Of a stretch of 64,000 nucleotides of DNA, positions 43,010-53,609 are shown piece after piece. How positions within the stretch are numbered: the first letter of the stretch is position 1; each line of letters opens with the position of its first letter. A program made the translations under genes and the position numbers. Under the pieces are notes generated by a model. It worked only from the letters and a program-made list of their open reading frames with translations. It made no database searches and had not been told where the DNA came from. Source of the DNA: Nocardia cyriacigeorgica (GTDB taxonomy: Bacteria; Actinomycetota; Actinomycetes; Mycobacteriales; Mycobacteriaceae); contig NZ_VBUT01000002.1 of NCBI RefSeq assembly GCF_005863245.1, positions 620,001 through 684,000 on the forward strand, written 5' to 3'.

Positions 43010-43531
43010 CTACTCCGAGAGCTGCGTCGGGCAGGAGTCGATCGGGACGGCGAAAGTGACCGCACCCGACCGGTCGAAGGTGAACGTCATCTCGACATGC
43101 TTACCGGGCCGCACGGCATCGGCCGGATCCATCAGCATCACCCGGATCGGTTCGTCGGGCGCCGACGGCGGACGCACCTGCTCGACCGGCTGACCCGCGG
43201 TCAGCATGGTTTCCGGACGCAGGGTCAGCTGCTCGGGGGTGGCCTGGATACGGACCGATTCGGCGGCCGGGGTGTCGATGGAGACCAGGCGATCGGCGTC
43301 GGCCGGGCTGTTGTTGACCGCCGCGAACGCCAGCATCGCCGGTGCGTCGGCCTGGATGACGCACTGGCCGGGCACCACCGCGGGCACGATGTGGACGTTG
43401 CGCAGGGTGATGTCGCCGGTGCGCGCTTCGCTGCCGGCCGCATGCGAACTCGATTCTCCCGGTGCGTCTGTGCCGCATCCCGCTGTCAGTAGCAGGGCCG
43501 CGAGGGCCGCAAGGGTTGCTCCGCGTCTCAT
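43010..43531 (-). CDS. Lipoprotein, LpqE/PCuAC-like
   Basis: This 173-residue exported lipoprotein has a signal peptide ending in the lipobox LTAGC, with C19 as the lipidated residue. The mature part is a beta-rich domain with ITLRNVHIVPAVVPGQCVIQ, VNNSPADADRLVSIDTP and a C-terminal MTFTFDRSGAVTFAVPID strand. This pattern resembles actinobacterial LpqE-like proteins, related to PCuAC copper chaperones. The Met/His copper ligands of true PCuAC are not clearly conserved. It converges on the 41969 gene. Confidence 0.75.
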   Translation of the reverse strand: MRRGATLAALAALLLTAGCGTDAPGESSSHAAGSEARTGDITLRNVHIVPAVVPGQCVIQADAPAMLAFAAVNNSPADADRLVSIDTPAAESVRIQATPEQLTLRPETMLTAGQPVEQVRPPSAPDEPIRVMLMDPADAVRPGKHVEMTFTFDRSGAVTFAVPIDSCPTQLSE

Positions 43532-43559
43532 ACCGCCGGGATAACCGGATCGGGCGCGC

Positions 43560-43772
43560 TCAACCAGGTGTAGCTCGCTCGGTGGCGGCTCGGTCGGCGC
43601 GGGCGGGGTGGCCGGGCGGCACGGGCAGGCCGTGACGCACCCGTGAGAACGCGTCCACGCCGCCGGCGATCTGGCGGACGGTACTGCGCAGCGCCCGGCC
43701 GGCTCGGCGGCTCCGGTCTCGTGCGCGGCGCAGCGGCCTGGAGGACTGCGTGGATGGCGTGAGAGTGGACAT
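43560..43772 (-). CDS. Possible small basic protein (70 residues)
   Basis: This is a 70-codon frame starting MSTLTPSTQSSRPLRRARDR and rich in arginine. It lies 28 nt upstream of the lipoprotein gene on the same strand and divergent from the AraC-type gene at 43846. No strong ribosome site is seen and no family is recognised. It may be a real small gene co-transcribed with the lipoprotein, or a chance frame in GC-rich DNA. Confidence 0.35.
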   Translation of the reverse strand: MSTLTPSTQSSRPLRRARDRSRRAGRALRSTVRQIAGGVDAFSRVRHGLPVPPGHPARADRAATERATPG

Positions 43773-43845
43773 GACTCGACGATCGCACTGCCCGCCCGGC
43801 GCCGCGAGTGGCAGAATCGACACAAAGTGATGGGATTTTGCCACT

Positions 43846-44832
43846 ATGAACGATCAGGCCGACACCCCGCGCAGGCCCTCCATCGCGGTCCCGCTCGTCG
43901 ACGGAATGACGTTGTTCGAGATCGGCATGCCGCTGGAAGCCCTTGGATACGACTGGGATCCGGGCGCACCGCCGCTGTATGAGGTGACGCTCTGCGGCGA
44001 TATGCGCGGCGTCCGCACCCACACCGGCGCGCGCCTGCACCCGCAACGTCCGCTGAGCGCGCTGTCGACCGCGGACACCGTACTGGTTCCCGCCGTGCCA
44101 CCGGGCCGCTCCGTCGGTGCGCCGCTGGTGCGGCACCTGCGCGCCGCCGCCGAGCGCGGTGCCCGCATCGCCGCACTGTGCACCGGGACCTTCGCCCTCG
44201 CCGCGGCCGGGTTGCTCGATGGCCGCCGGGCCACCACGCACTGGCGGCACGCAGCGCTGCTACAACGGATGTACCCGGCCGTCGAGGTCGACGCACGCGC
44301 CATCTACCTCGAAGACGACGGCATATTCACCAGCGCGGGGTCGGCCGCCGGACTGGATCTGTGCCTGCACCTGATCCGCCGGGATCACGGCGAGCGCGCG
44401 GCCAACACCATCGCCCGCAACCTCGTCATCGCCGCGCACCGCGACGGCGACCAGGCCCAGTACGTGCACGCCGAACCGCTCGACGAGGCCGCCGCCTGGC
44501 TCGACGAGCTGCGCACCTGGCTGCGCGGGCAGCTGCGGCGCTCGATCACCCTCGCCGACCTCAGCCGCGCCGCGAACATGTCACCGCGCACGCTCGCGCG
44601 GCGCTTCGACCGCGATATCGGCACCACCCCCATGCGCTGGGTCGCGGCCGAGCGCCTCGCGGTGGCCAGGGAACTGCTCGAGACCACCGATTTCACGGTC
44701 GACCGGATCGCCTCGCAGGCCGGCTTCGGCTCACCGGTCACCTTCCGCTCGGTCTTCACCCAGGACGTCGGCATCTCCCCGAGCCGCTATCGAGCGAAGT
44801 TCGCGACCGGCGCTCAGCGCACCCGGTCCTAG
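43846..44832 (+). CDS. GlxA/FtrA-like AraC-family regulator with DJ-1/PfpI domain
   Basis: This 328-residue protein has an N-terminal class I amidotransferase-like domain (about 12-185) with the nucleophile-elbow-like IAALCTGTFALAAAGLLDGR, and a C-terminal AraC helix-turn-helix (about 225-320; LADLSRAANMSPRTLARRFD, IASQAGFGSPVTFRSVF). Proteins of this design sense small metabolites through the N-terminal fold. The divergent lipoprotein/small-protein unit is the nearest possible target. Confidence 0.9.
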   Translation: MNDQADTPRRPSIAVPLVDGMTLFEIGMPLEALGYDWDPGAPPLYEVTLCGDMRGVRTHTGARLHPQRPLSALSTADTVLVPAVPPGRSVGAPLVRHLRAAAERGARIAALCTGTFALAAAGLLDGRRATTHWRHAALLQRMYPAVEVDARAIYLEDDGIFTSAGSAAGLDLCLHLIRRDHGERAANTIARNLVIAAHRDGDQAQYVHAEPLDEAAAWLDELRTWLRGQLRRSITLADLSRAANMSPRTLARRFDRDIGTTPMRWVAAERLAVARELLETTDFTVDRIASQAGFGSPVTFRSVFTQDVGISPSRYRAKFATGAQRTRS

Positions 44833-44938
44833 ACCGCGGGGGACACTCGGCGATGCCCAGCGCCTGCCCCAGTCGGTCTTGTCATCGGCGGCGGTTCATC
44901 GGGTGCGGGTAGTGCCGCGGCATCTCTAGAGTCGGGAC

Positions 44939-45838
44939 GTGATCGCGATCCCGGAGGACTTCGTGCGTGAGACCGTCGGCAGGGAAGGAGAACCGGGGCA
45001 GCGGTGGATCGCCTCGCTACCGGCGCTGGTCGACGAACTGCTGGACCGCTGGTCGTGTATGCCGGACGGGCCGGTGATGCACGGGCGGGTGGGGCTCGTG
45101 GTGCCGGTGCGGCGCACGGATCTGCCGCCCGCGGTGCTGAAGGTGTCGTTTCCGCATCCGGGCAATGTGTTCGAGCCCCATGCGTTCGCCGCCTGGTCGG
45201 GGCGCGGGGCGGTGCGGCTGTTCGAACGCGACGACGAGCGGTTCGCGATGCTGCTGGAGCGCGCCCGCGGAACCCTCGCCGAGATCGAGGATTTCGACAC
45301 CGCGGTGTCGGCACTCGGGCAGGTGTCGCGGCGGCTCGCGGTCGACGCGCCCGCCGGACTGCCGCTGCTGGCCGACCTCACCGCGGAATGGGCCGGCGAA
45401 ATGACCGAGATCGCCGCCGAATTCGGCAACCCGCTGCCGCCGCGGATAGTCGACGCCGCCCTCGACACCCTGCGCGACCTCGGCCCGGATCAGCCCGGCA
45501 CGCTCGTCCACGGTGACCTGCACGACGGGAATGTGCTGCTCGGCGAACGTGAACCGTTCTTGGCGATCGACCCGAAGGGCTACGTCGGCGACCCCGCCTA
45601 CGACACGTTCACCGTCATCCGCAGCCTCCGTTTCGCCCACCTGCTGTTCGCGCCCGACGCGGTGCCGCAGCTGCTGCGTGGGCTCGAGATCTTTTGTGAC
45701 GCCGCCGAACTCGACCGCGAACGGGCCCGGCGGTGGGCGCAGGTGCGGGCGGTCAAGTCGACGCTGTGGGGCCGGAGGCACGGGGACGAGGCGTGGTTGA
45801 TCGACGTCACCGATCGGCTGGCCGAAGCGCTCGGATAG
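44939..45838 (+). CDS. APH(6)-like antibiotic kinase
   Basis: This 299-residue protein belongs to the aminoglycoside/hydroxyurea kinase family (streptomycin 6-phosphotransferase type). The catalytic loop is LVHGDLHDGNVLL (D193 as base, N198), and the metal-binding aspartate D211 lies in LAIDPKGYVGDPAYD. It transfers phosphate from ATP to a hydroxyl on the drug; streptomycin is the family's typical substrate, but resistance here is unproven. TAGAGT ends 6 nt before the GTG start, suggesting a leaderless mRNA. Confidence 0.85.
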   Translation: MIAIPEDFVRETVGREGEPGQRWIASLPALVDELLDRWSCMPDGPVMHGRVGLVVPVRRTDLPPAVLKVSFPHPGNVFEPHAFAAWSGRGAVRLFERDDERFAMLLERARGTLAEIEDFDTAVSALGQVSRRLAVDAPAGLPLLADLTAEWAGEMTEIAAEFGNPLPPRIVDAALDTLRDLGPDQPGTLVHGDLHDGNVLLGEREPFLAIDPKGYVGDPAYDTFTVIRSLRFAHLLFAPDAVPQLLRGLEIFCDAAELDRERARRWAQVRAVKSTLWGRRHGDEAWLIDVTDRLAEALG

Positions 45839-45848
45839 GCGCGGGGCG

Positions 45849-48800
45849 TCAGCGGCTGAGCACGAGTACCGACGAACCGTCGGTCACATAGACGGAATGC
45901 GTTGTGGTGTCAACGGCGATGTCTTCGGCGCTGTGGCCGGCCATGAGGTCGACCGAGCTGATCTGAGTTCGTTCTTGCGTGTCGATCACCTGAACGTCGG
46001 TGTAGTTGGCGATGTAGACGGTGTGTCCGCTCGGGTCGATGGCGATATCGAGAGCATTGCCGTCGGCGGTGGGGGCGGCGAGCACCGCGCGAGTACCCGG
46101 GTCGATGATCGATAGCGTCCGATCATCGGAGTCGTTTCCGCCGTACGCCGTCACGTAGACGAGGTGCGTGGCCGGATCGACCGCCACATCGAGCGGATTC
46201 GGGTAGCGGTCGTAGGTAGGGATGGCCAGGCTGCCGGTGACAGTGCTGGTCTTGGTGTCGATCATCATCAGGTCCTGGTCCGCGACGACGTAGAGGGTGT
46301 CGGTGCCCGGATCGAGGGCTGCTTTGCGCGTTCCGCTGTCGACCGGAATCGTGGCGGTCACCGTGCGGGTGGCGGTATCGACGATCGACACATCGGAGCT
46401 ACCGATGACATAAATCGTGGAAGAGTCGGGGTCGATGATCACCGACTGCGGGTCGTAGCCGACCGGAATGGTCGCGACGGCTGTGCGCGTACCGGTGTCG
46501 ATCAGCGCAACGGTCCGCTGCTCGCCATCGGTCACGTAGAGCATGCCCCGGCCCGGGTCGACCGCCAGGCCACCGGGGTCGGGACCGGCGGCGATCGTGC
46601 CGACGACCTCGTGGGTGCCGGTATCGATCACCGAGACCGGCTCACCCATCCCGCCGGTCACATAGGCCCTGCGGTTGACCGGATCGACCGCGATCTCTTG
46701 TGCCCCGGCAGACACCTCGATGGTGTCGACGATCTTGGGCATACGAGTCTTATCTGTTCGCGACTCAGCCTGGGTGACGGCCACAGCCACACCCACGACC
46801 ACCACCAGTGCGAGTACCGCCGCGCCCCAGATGAACTCGACGCGGCCTTGGCCCGGCTGCGTGATCCCGGAGATCGCTGCGTTCGATTGCGCGGCGGCGA
46901 CCTCGGTGACGGCCAACCGTGGGTCGGACGTAGTGGGCGCGCTGGACGGGCCACCGGGACGGCCGGCAAGCGGGCGGCTGCCGACGGCGCTCGCATAACC
47001 GGGGTCGGCCGACGCAAGCGCGTGCGGTGCCACTTCGGTGGCGGCTGAGCGCGGGTCGGCGGCGGGATGGTCGGCCGAAGGGATGGTGGGCGGGCCATCG
47101 GGGTGGCCGACAGGCCGGCTGTTGCCTCCGGCACTCGCGTAGCCGGGATCGGTTGATGCCAGCGCGTGCGGTGCCACTTCGGTGGCGGCCGAGCGCGAGT
47201 CGGGGGAGGGGTGGTGGGCTCCAGGGGCGGTGGGCGTGCCGAGCACTACGACCGAGCCGATCATCTTGTCGGCGATGGTCTGCGCCTTGGCATCCCAGAG
47301 CGGAAACAGGAAGCCGAGATAGCACGGCAGCGCGTCGACGATGTGCGCGAGCTGGCGGCCGACCGACCTGCCGGCGCCGAGCGGACGTCCGGTCTGCGCA
47401 TCCACGACCGAGATCCCGACAACCCGTTTGCCCCAGGTCTGACCGGAAAGTCCCTGCCGGAAACCGGCATTCCAGATGAGGTAGGCGATCAGCCCGGCGT
47501 AACAGAGCATCATCACCACCAGGCCGCCGCCGGAGGAGTGAGCGCCGCTCGAAGCCCGCGCGAGCCCGACCCCCAGACCCGCGAGCAGGCCGGCGGGTAG
47601 TCCGTCCAGCAGCGCCGCACCCACCCGCTGCGCCCAGGTGGCGTACGGCGCGGAGCTGCCGCCGACGTGGATGCCGTCCGGTGCTGCCGTGGCCGCGCGG
47701 CCAGGAGCGGCGGCCGCGACACCGATGCCCATCAGCACGGCCAGCGCGGCGAAAACCACCAGCAGCACCAGGGCACGACTGACACCGAGCGCGGCCACCG
47801 CGTTCGCTGTGACATCGGCGCGCCAATCGCCGAGCGCCATCGGAAACGACGCGACGAACAGCACACCCGCACACGCGATGACCGCGGAGGGCCGCCGCAC
47901 GACCAGCGCGCGGACCGCGAGCGCCAGAACGGTCACCAATGCCAGTACCGGAAGCCAGAAGTCGGGAAAGCTGACCGAATGCTGCTCGCCGTAGCTCGCC
48001 GCGGCCGCGATCAGCCGGGCGATCGTCAGCCCACACACCACCACGAGGCAGGCGAGGGCGAGACCGCCGATACCCGCCTTGTCGGCCGGTACGGGTGCGG
48101 GCGTTGCCTGCGAAGCGACGACAGTGGGCGCCGCGCCCGGTGCCGACTCACCGACCATCAGCGCGCCGGGGGTCCACCCGCCTGGCGCGGGTTCGCCCGG
48201 TGCTGATCCCATTGCCGATGCTGCGCCCGGCGCGGCTGCGCCGACCGCCGCCCGGCCGGGTGCCGACCCATCCCGTGCTTGGCTGCCTGCTCCCGACCCG
48301 ATCGACGTCGGCGCTCGACGCGGATCGGTCTCCACCCCACCGTCCGGCGCCGAATCGAGCGCGCGGCGCGCGGCGGCCGCGAACGCACCGGCACTGGGAA
48401 ACCGTTGCTCCGGCAGCTTGGCCATCCCACGCACAACCACCTCGTCCAGCGCCTCGGGGATCCCCGCACGGGCGCGGCTCGGCCGCGGCGGTTCGGCGGT
48501 GAGATGCGCGGCGATCTGCTCGGCCACGACGGACCCGGGGAAAGGCCGGGCGCCGGTGAGGCATTCGTAGAGCACGCAGGCCAGCGAGTAGATGTCGGCG
48601 CGTGCGTCGGTCGGCTGCCCGGGCGTGAAACGTTCCGGCGCCATATACGCGAAGGTGCCGAGGGTGGTGCCGATGCTCGTCATCGCGGTCGCCGAATCGT
48701 CGCGGGCGATGCCGAAATCGATCAGGTAGGCGAAATCGCGGTCGCCGAGCACGATATTGGACGGTTTGACGTCGCGGTGCACCAGTCCGGCGGCGTGCGC

Positions 48801-49169
48801 GGCATCCAATGCGGCGGCGACCTGCTCGATGACGTGCACCGCCCGCGCGGGTGGCAGCGGCCCGTGCTCGGCCACGACGGTGCCGAGATCGACGCCATCG
48901 ATCAGGCGCATGTCGAGGAACAGCCGCCCGTCGATCTCGCCGTAGTCGTGGATCGGCACGATATGCGGCTCGCGCAATCTGGCCGCGGCGTGCGCCTCGC
49001 GGCGGAATCGTTCGCGGAATTCGCCGTTGGCGGCCAGCGCTTCCGGCAGCACCTTCAGCGCCACCGTCCGGTCGGTCACGGTGTCGAAGGCTTCGTACAC
49101 CCGCCCCATCCCGCCCTCGCCGATGACCCGGCCCAACCGGTACCGGCCGAACGCCGCCCCGTCCACCAT
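45849..49169 (-). CDS. Ser/Thr protein kinase fused to RDD membrane domain and YVTN beta-propeller
   Basis: This 1106-residue protein has a PknB-type kinase domain (about 8-265; [13 protein letters not shown]39, HRDVKPSN with D133, DFGIA with D151). An Ala/Pro/Gly linker (270-365) follows, then membrane helices (about 365-490), an RDD domain (about 507-645), a linker with a tandem 48-residue repeat (about 655-760), one more helix (about 778-800) and a seven-bladed YVTN/NHL-like propeller (810-1106). The propeller should lie outside and the kinase inside. It resembles mycobacterial PknD in plan, but the inserted RDD domain is unusual. ATG 49169 has GGGAGGGC upstream. Confidence 0.88.
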   Translation of the reverse strand: MVDGAAFGRYRLGRVIGEGGMGRVYEAFDTVTDRTVALKVLPEALAANGEFRERFRREAHAAARLREPHIVPIHDYGEIDGRLFLDMRLIDGVDLGTVVAEHGPLPPARAVHVIEQVAAALDAAHAAGLVHRDVKPSNIVLGDRDFAYLIDFGIARDDSATAMTSIGTTLGTFAYMAPERFTPGQPTDARADIYSLACVLYECLTGARPFPGSVVAEQIAAHLTAEPPRPSRARAGIPEALDEVVVRGMAKLPEQRFPSAGAFAAAARRALDSAPDGGVETDPRRAPTSIGSGAGSQARDGSAPGRAAVGAAAPGAASAMGSAPGEPAPGGWTPGALMVGESAPGAAPTVVASQATPAPVPADKAGIGGLALACLVVVCGLTIARLIAAAASYGEQHSVSFPDFWLPVLALVTVLALAVRALVVRRPSAVIACAGVLFVASFPMALGDWRADVTANAVAALGVSRALVLLVVFAALAVLMGIGVAAAAPGRAATAAPDGIHVGGSSAPYATWAQRVGAALLDGLPAGLLAGLGVGLARASSGAHSSGGGLVVMMLCYAGLIAYLIWNAGFRQGLSGQTWGKRVVGISVVDAQTGRPLGAGRSVGRQLAHIVDALPCYLGFLFPLWDAKAQTIADKMIGSVVVLGTPTAPGAHHPSPDSRSAATEVAPHALASTDPGYASAGGNSRPVGHPDGPPTIPSADHPAADPRSAATEVAPHALASADPGYASAVGSRPLAGRPGGPSSAPTTSDPRLAVTEVAAAQSNAAISGITQPGQGRVEFIWGAAVLALVVVVGVAVAVTQAESRTDKTRMPKIVDTIEVSAGAQEIAVDPVNRRAYVTGGMGEPVSVIDTGTHEVVGTIAAGPDPGGLAVDPGRGMLYVTDGEQRTVALIDTGTRTAVATIPVGYDPQSVIIDPDSSTIYVIGSSDVSIVDTATRTVTATIPVDSGTRKAALDPGTDTLYVVADQDLMMIDTKTSTVTGSLAIPTYDRYPNPLDVAVDPATHLVYVTAYGGNDSDDRTLSIIDPGTRAVLAAPTADGNALDIAIDPSGHTVYIANYTDVQVIDTQERTQISSVDLMAGHSAEDIAVDTTTHSVYVTDGSSVLVLSR
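46987..47200 (-). repeat. Tandem 144-bp repeat inside the kinase-propeller gene
   Basis: Two units start 144 bp (48 codons) apart; a conserved stretch at 47022 recurs at 47166. They encode the [14 protein letters not shown]...DPGYASA segment twice in the cytosolic linker between the RDD domain and the last helix. A third, shorter degenerate copy (LAVTEVAAA) follows. Copy number may vary among strains. Confidence 0.75.
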
Positions 49170-49354
49170 CTCGCCCTCCCGAAGCTTGCCGGTCACCGTG
49201 CAGGTGACCGGCCCGCCGCAGGATATCGGAAGTCCGCGGGCGGGTCAGCGGAAGTGCGCCGCCCGCTCATGCTCGGTGCAGTGCCGCCGACGCCGTAGTG
49301 GACGCGACAGGAGACCGGGGCGGGTTCGGCCGCATACCCGCTACCGTGGGGCGA

Positions 49355-49912
49355 ATGGGTGAGCACAAGCAACGCATGCTGGCCGGTGAGCTCTACCGGG
49401 ACAACGATCCCGAACTGGTGGCCGAACGGCGGCGGGCGCAGACCCTCTGCGACGAGTTCAACCGCACCGGACCCGCGGAGACCGACCGCCGCGACGCGGT
49501 GCTCCGGCAGCTGCTCGGAAAGCTCGGCGAGGGTTCCTGGATCATGCCGCGATTCCAATGCGATTACGGCTACCTCATCGAGATCGGCGCCAACAGTTTC
49601 CTCAACTACGACGCGATCCTGCTGGACTGCGCGCCCATCACCATCGGCGACGACGTCTCCATCGGGCCGCGCTGTCAGTTGCTGACGGCCCTGCATCCGA
49701 TGGAGGACCACGAGCGGCGCAGGCAGCGATGGGAGTCGGCCGCGCCCATCGTCATCGGGAACAACGTCTGGTTCGGCGGCGGGGTGATCGTCTGCCCTGG
49801 CGTCACTGTCGGCGACGACACGGTGGTCGGCGCGGGCAGCGTGGTCACTCGCGATCTGCCGTCCCGGGTCTTCGCGGCGGGCAACCCGGCGCGGGTCATC
49901 CGGCAACTCTGA
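49355..49912 (+). CDS. Maltose O-acetyltransferase-type hexapeptide acetyltransferase
   Basis: This 185-residue protein is a left-handed beta-helix acetyltransferase of the LacA/Maa/NodL group. It opens with the family's MLAGELYRDNDPELV and has hexapeptide repeats around ITIGDDVSIGPRCQ, IVIGNNVWFGGGVIVCPGVT and VVGAGSVVTRDLPSRVFAAG. The catalytic histidine is in LLTALHPMEDHERR. It transfers acetyl from acetyl-CoA to a sugar hydroxyl. A TACCGT hexamer ends 7 nt before ATG 49355. It lies just upstream of ppc on the same strand, 108 bp apart. Confidence 0.9.
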   Translation: MGEHKQRMLAGELYRDNDPELVAERRRAQTLCDEFNRTGPAETDRRDAVLRQLLGKLGEGSWIMPRFQCDYGYLIEIGANSFLNYDAILLDCAPITIGDDVSIGPRCQLLTALHPMEDHERRRQRWESAAPIVIGNNVWFGGGVIVCPGVTVGDDTVVGAGSVVTRDLPSRVFAAGNPARVIRQL

Positions 49913-50020
49913 GAACCCGCCGGTAACGGGCGCGCGAGCCCGCGCCGCAGCGTCTCGCCCCGCCCGACGCACCGCCCGACCGAGCAGATGTTCGGCAATC
50001 TCCGGCAGTACTGTCGGACC

Positions 50021-52876
50021 ATGACCGAACCGCGGATCGAGACCGAGCAGGACGCGACCCGGCCGCTGCGCGAGGACATCCGATTCCTCGGCGGTGTTCT
50101 CGGCGACACCATCCGGGATCACGAAGGCCCCGAGGTGTTCGACCTCATCGAACGGGTCCGCGTCGAGGCGTTCCGTGTGCGCCGGGAGGAGGTCGGGCGC
50201 AGCGCCGTCGCCGACATGCTCGACGGGGTCGACATCGATGTGGCGCTGCCGCTGATCCGGGCCTTCAGCTATTTCGTCCTGCTGGCCAATCTCGCCGAGG
50301 ATCTGCAACGCGACCGGCGCCGCGCCGCGCACGAGGCGGCGGGGGAGCCGCCGCAGGATTCGTCGCTGGCGGCTACCTACCGCAAACTCGACGCGGCGGC
50401 GCTGCCCGCATCGAAGGTCGCCGATCTGCTCACCGACGCGCTGGTTTCGCCGGTGATCACCGCGCATCCCACCGAGACCAGGCGCCGCACGGTGTTCGAT
50501 GTGCAGAGCCGGATCACCGAACTGATGCGCAGGCGTCAGCACTACCCGGAACGTGACCGCGCGGGCCTCGAACTCGAGATCCGCCGTCAGGTCCTCACGC
50601 TGTGGCGCACAGCCCTGATCCGGTTGGCGCGCTTGCGGATTCAGGACGAGATCGCGGTGGGGCTGCGCTACTACGAGCTCACCCTCTTCGATGTGATTCC
50701 GGCGATCAACGCCGAGGTGCGCGCGGCGCTGCGCTCGCGCTGGCCCGAGGCCGACCTGCTGCCGAAGCCGATCCTGCGCCCCGGCTCCTGGATCGGCGGT
50801 GACCGCGACGGCAACCCGTACGTCACCGCCGACGTGGTGCGCACCGCGGCCGGGCAGGCGGCGGGCGTGGCGTTCGGCCGGTACCTGCGGGAACTGGTGG
50901 AGCTGGAGAAGACGCTGTCGCAGTCCGGCCGGCTGGTGCAGGTCGGCGAGACGGTATCGGAGCTGGCTGCCGCCGGCTACGCCGACCCCTCGATCCACGC
51001 CGACGAACCGTATCGCCGTGCGCTGCACCGTATCCGGGAGCGCTTGACCACCACGGCGGAGGAGTCGCTCGGCGTTCCTTTGCGCTCGACCGGTGTCGCC
51101 GCGCTCGGAGTGGGAGCTGGTATCGGCGTAGGCCTCGTCCCCGGTGCGCTGCCCGGCGGCGCGCCCGACGCGACCGCGACCGGAACCCAGACCGCGCCCG
51201 CCTATCCCGACCCGCAATCGCTGCTCGACGATCTCGACGCCATCGACGCCTCCCTGCGCGCCTCCGGCGACGGCCTGCTCGCCGACGACCGCCTGGCCGC
51301 GCTGCGCCACGCGGTGGAAACCTTCGGCTTCCACCTCCAGGGCCTGGACATGCGGCAGAACTCCGAGGTGCACGAACAAGTCGTGGCCGAACTGCTGGCC
51401 TGGGCGGGCGTGCACCCGGACTACGCGAGTCTGCCGGAGCCCGAACGGGTGCGGATCCTGGCGGCGGAACTGAGCACCCGCCGTCCGCTGCTCGGCCCGC
51501 ACGCGCGGCTGAGCGAGCTCGCGACCAAGGAACTCGATATCGTGCGCGCCGCGGCCGACGTGGTCGCGACCTTCGGTGAACCCGCCATCCCGAACTACAT
51601 CATCAGCATGTGCACCTCGGTGAGCGACATGCTCGAGGCGGCGCTGCTGTTGAAGGAGGGTGGGCTGCTCGATCCGGGCGCGCCCGGCGGATCGCCGAGT
51701 TGCGCGGCCGGGATCGTGCCGTTGTTCGAGACGATCGAGGATCTCAGGGCGGGCGCGGCGACCTTGGCGGCGGCGCTGGAGGTGCCGGTGTACCGAGACC
51801 TGGTGGCGGCCAAGGGGATGCGCCAGGAAGTGATGCTCGGCTACTCCGATTCCAACAAGGACGGCGGCTATCTGGCCGCGAACTGGGCGCTGTACCGGGC
51901 CGAACTGGATCTGGTGGAGGTGGCGCGCAAGACCGGCATCCGGTTGCGGCTGTTCCACGGCCGCGGCGGTACGGTCGGCCGCGGCGGCGGCCGCAGCTAC
52001 GACGCCATCCTGGCTCAGCCCGCCGGCGCGGTGCACGGGTCGTTGCGGCTCACCGAACAGGGCGAGGTGATCGCGGCCAAATACGCCGAATCCGGTTCGG
52101 CGCACCGGAATCTGGAGTCGCTGATCGCAGGCACCCTGGAGTCGACGCTGCTGGACGTGGAGGGCCTCGGCGCCGACGCCGAACCGTCCTACCAGCTGAT
52201 GGACGAGCTGGCCGCACGGGCGCGCGCCGCGTATGCCCGGTTGGTCCACGACACACCGGGATTCGTCGAATACTTCCGCCAATCGACCCCGGTCGCCGAG
52301 GTCGGTGACCTGAACATCGGCAGCAGACCGGCCTCGCGCAAGCCCACAAACTCGGTCGCCGATCTGCGCGCCATCCCGTGGGTGATGTCGTGGAGTCAGG
52401 CGCGGGTGATGCTGCCCGGCTGGTACGGCACCGGCACCGCGCTCGAGGACTGGGTCGGCGACGAACCGCAGCGGATGGCGACCCTCGCCGATCTGTACCG
52501 GCGCTGGCCGTTCTTCCGTACCGTGCTGTCGAACCTGGCGCAGGTGATGGCCAAGAGCGATCTCGCCATCGCGGCTCGCTACGCCGAACTGGTCGAGGAT
52601 CAGGCGCTGCGCGAGCAGATCTTCGGCATGATCAGCGACGAGCACGCCCGCACCATCCGCATGCACGCCGCCATCACCGGCAACGATCACCTGCTCTCGG
52701 ACAACCCGTCATTGGCCGAATCCATCCACAACCGCTTCCCCTATCTGGAACCGCTCAACCAGATGCAGGTGGAGCTGCTGCGACGTTTGCGGGCAGGCGA
52801 CGATTCGGAACTGGTGAAGCGCGGAATCCTGCTCACCATGAACGGCCTGGCCACCGCATTGCGCAACTCCGGGTAG
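50021..52876 (+). CDS. ppc: Phosphoenolpyruvate carboxylase
   Basis: This 951-residue enzyme makes oxaloacetate from PEP and bicarbonate to refill the TCA cycle. Active-site motifs are all present: [61 protein letters not shown], and the C-terminal [12 protein letters not shown] for allosteric aspartate binding. A Gly/Ala/Pro-rich segment (51087-51215, about 43 residues) is inserted in the middle and is probably a surface loop. I chose ATG 50021, which is preceded by TACTGT at a 6-nt distance; ATG 49988 is an alternative. Confidence 0.95.
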   Translation: MTEPRIETEQDATRPLREDIRFLGGVLGDTIRDHEGPEVFDLIERVRVEAFRVRREEVGRSAVADMLDGVDIDVALPLIRAFSYFVLLANLAEDLQRDRRRAAHEAAGEPPQDSSLAATYRKLDAAALPASKVADLLTDALVSPVITAHPTETRRRTVFDVQSRITELMRRRQHYPERDRAGLELEIRRQVLTLWRTALIRLARLRIQDEIAVGLRYYELTLFDVIPAINAEVRAALRSRWPEADLLPKPILRPGSWIGGDRDGNPYVTADVVRTAAGQAAGVAFGRYLRELVELEKTLSQSGRLVQVGETVSELAAAGYADPSIHADEPYRRALHRIRERLTTTAEESLGVPLRSTGVAALGVGAGIGVGLVPGALPGGAPDATATGTQTAPAYPDPQSLLDDLDAIDASLRASGDGLLADDRLAALRHAVETFGFHLQGLDMRQNSEVHEQVVAELLAWAGVHPDYASLPEPERVRILAAELSTRRPLLGPHARLSELATKELDIVRAAADVVATFGEPAIPNYIISMCTSVSDMLEAALLLKEGGLLDPGAPGGSPSCAAGIVPLFETIEDLRAGAATLAAALEVPVYRDLVAAKGMRQEVMLGYSDSNKDGGYLAANWALYRAELDLVEVARKTGIRLRLFHGRGGTVGRGGGRSYDAILAQPAGAVHGSLRLTEQGEVIAAKYAESGSAHRNLESLIAGTLESTLLDVEGLGADAEPSYQLMDELAARARAAYARLVHDTPGFVEYFRQSTPVAEVGDLNIGSRPASRKPTNSVADLRAIPWVMSWSQARVMLPGWYGTGTALEDWVGDEPQRMATLADLYRRWPFFRTVLSNLAQVMAKSDLAIAARYAELVEDQALREQIFGMISDEHARTIRMHAAITGNDHLLSDNPSLAESIHNRFPYLEPLNQMQVELLRRLRAGDDSELVKRGILLTMNGLATALRNSG

Positions 52877-52886
52877 CGACCGCGGC

Positions 52887-52913
52887 GTGAACTGTTGCGG
52901 GGCAACGGTTCAC
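52887..52913. terminator. Terminator between ppc and the TetR gene
   Basis: A 12-bp stem with one G-T wobble and a 3-nt loop lies 10 nt after the ppc stop and 10 nt before the end of the convergent TetR gene. Confidence 0.7.
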
Positions 52914-52923
52914 GTTCGGGTGA

Positions 52924-53565
52924 TCAGCCGGCGGCACCGGATGGGCCGATCAACGCGGCGATCATGCGGCGCATCTGCGGCCCCGGATCCTCGTCGGCCC
53001 GCGGTGCGCCGAGGCGATGCATGATCACGCCTTCGAGGTAGTCCACCACCGGAGTCGTGACCGCGGCGTCCGCACCGAGGCCGCCCAGCATGGTGCCCGC
53101 CCACTCGGTGAGCCGCAGGTGCCCGCGGCGCAGGGACTCCAGCAGTGCCGGTGCGGTCTGCGCCTCCAGGAACAGCGCGTAGCGGGCCAGGGTGCGGGTG
53201 CGGTCGGTGGTGACCGCGTGCACCACGAAGCGCGTCAGGTCCGCGGCCAGGGCGTCGACCGTGTCGGGCGTGGGCGCATCGCTCAGGGCGGCCCAGTCGG
53301 CGTAGTCGCGCTGTTCGAGCCGTTCGGTGACGCCGATGAGTAGCGCTTCGCGGGTGCGGAAGTAGTTCGAGGTGGTTCCGGTCGGCACCGCCGCCGCCTC
53401 GTCCACGGCGCGGTGGGTGAGCGCGCGCGGGCCGCGGGTGCCGAGCACCTCGATCGCGGCGTCGAGGACCAGCTCGCGCTTGCTCGATGCCGAGCGGCCC
53501 GCGGATGCCTTCGCCCCGCTCGGTGTGTTCCCGGCCACCAGAGGTTTCTCTTCCACCCGATCCAT
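52924..53565 (-). CDS. TetR-family regulator of the monooxygenase gene
   Basis: This 213-residue protein has an N-terminal disordered 25 residues, a TetR helix-turn-helix (about 45-70; LTHRAVDEAAAVPTGTTSNY) and a helical C-terminal domain. It is divergent from the FAD monooxygenase gene, with 44 bp between starts occupied by two ACTAC/GTAGT palindromes. One palindrome abuts its own start codon. Joint repression of both genes is the likely mode. Confidence 0.9.
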   Translation of the reverse strand: MDRVEEKPLVAGNTPSGAKASAGRSASSKRELVLDAAIEVLGTRGPRALTHRAVDEAAAVPTGTTSNYFRTREALLIGVTERLEQRDYADWAALSDAPTPDTVDALAADLTRFVVHAVTTDRTRTLARYALFLEAQTAPALLESLRRGHLRLTEWAGTMLGGLGADAAVTTPVVDYLEGVIMHRLGAPRADEDPGPQMRRMIAALIGPSGAAG

Positions 53566-53599
53566 ACTACATTTGTAGTGACGTTACTACGGATGTAGT
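53566..53599. promoter_or_regulatory. Tandem ACTACA/TGTAGT operators
   Basis: ACTACATTTGTAGT (53566-53579) is a perfect 14-bp dyad, and ACTACGGATGTAGT (53586-53599) matches it with one arm mismatch. Their centres are 20 bp apart, two helical turns, filling the TetR/monooxygenase promoter. Confidence 0.7.
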
Positions 53600-53609
53600 G
53601 GAGGGTTCG

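Noticed and set aside
49193..52690. A 1165-codon minus-strand frame antisense to ppc and the acetyltransferase
   Set aside because: Same reason: a shadow of ppc with no recognisable domain.
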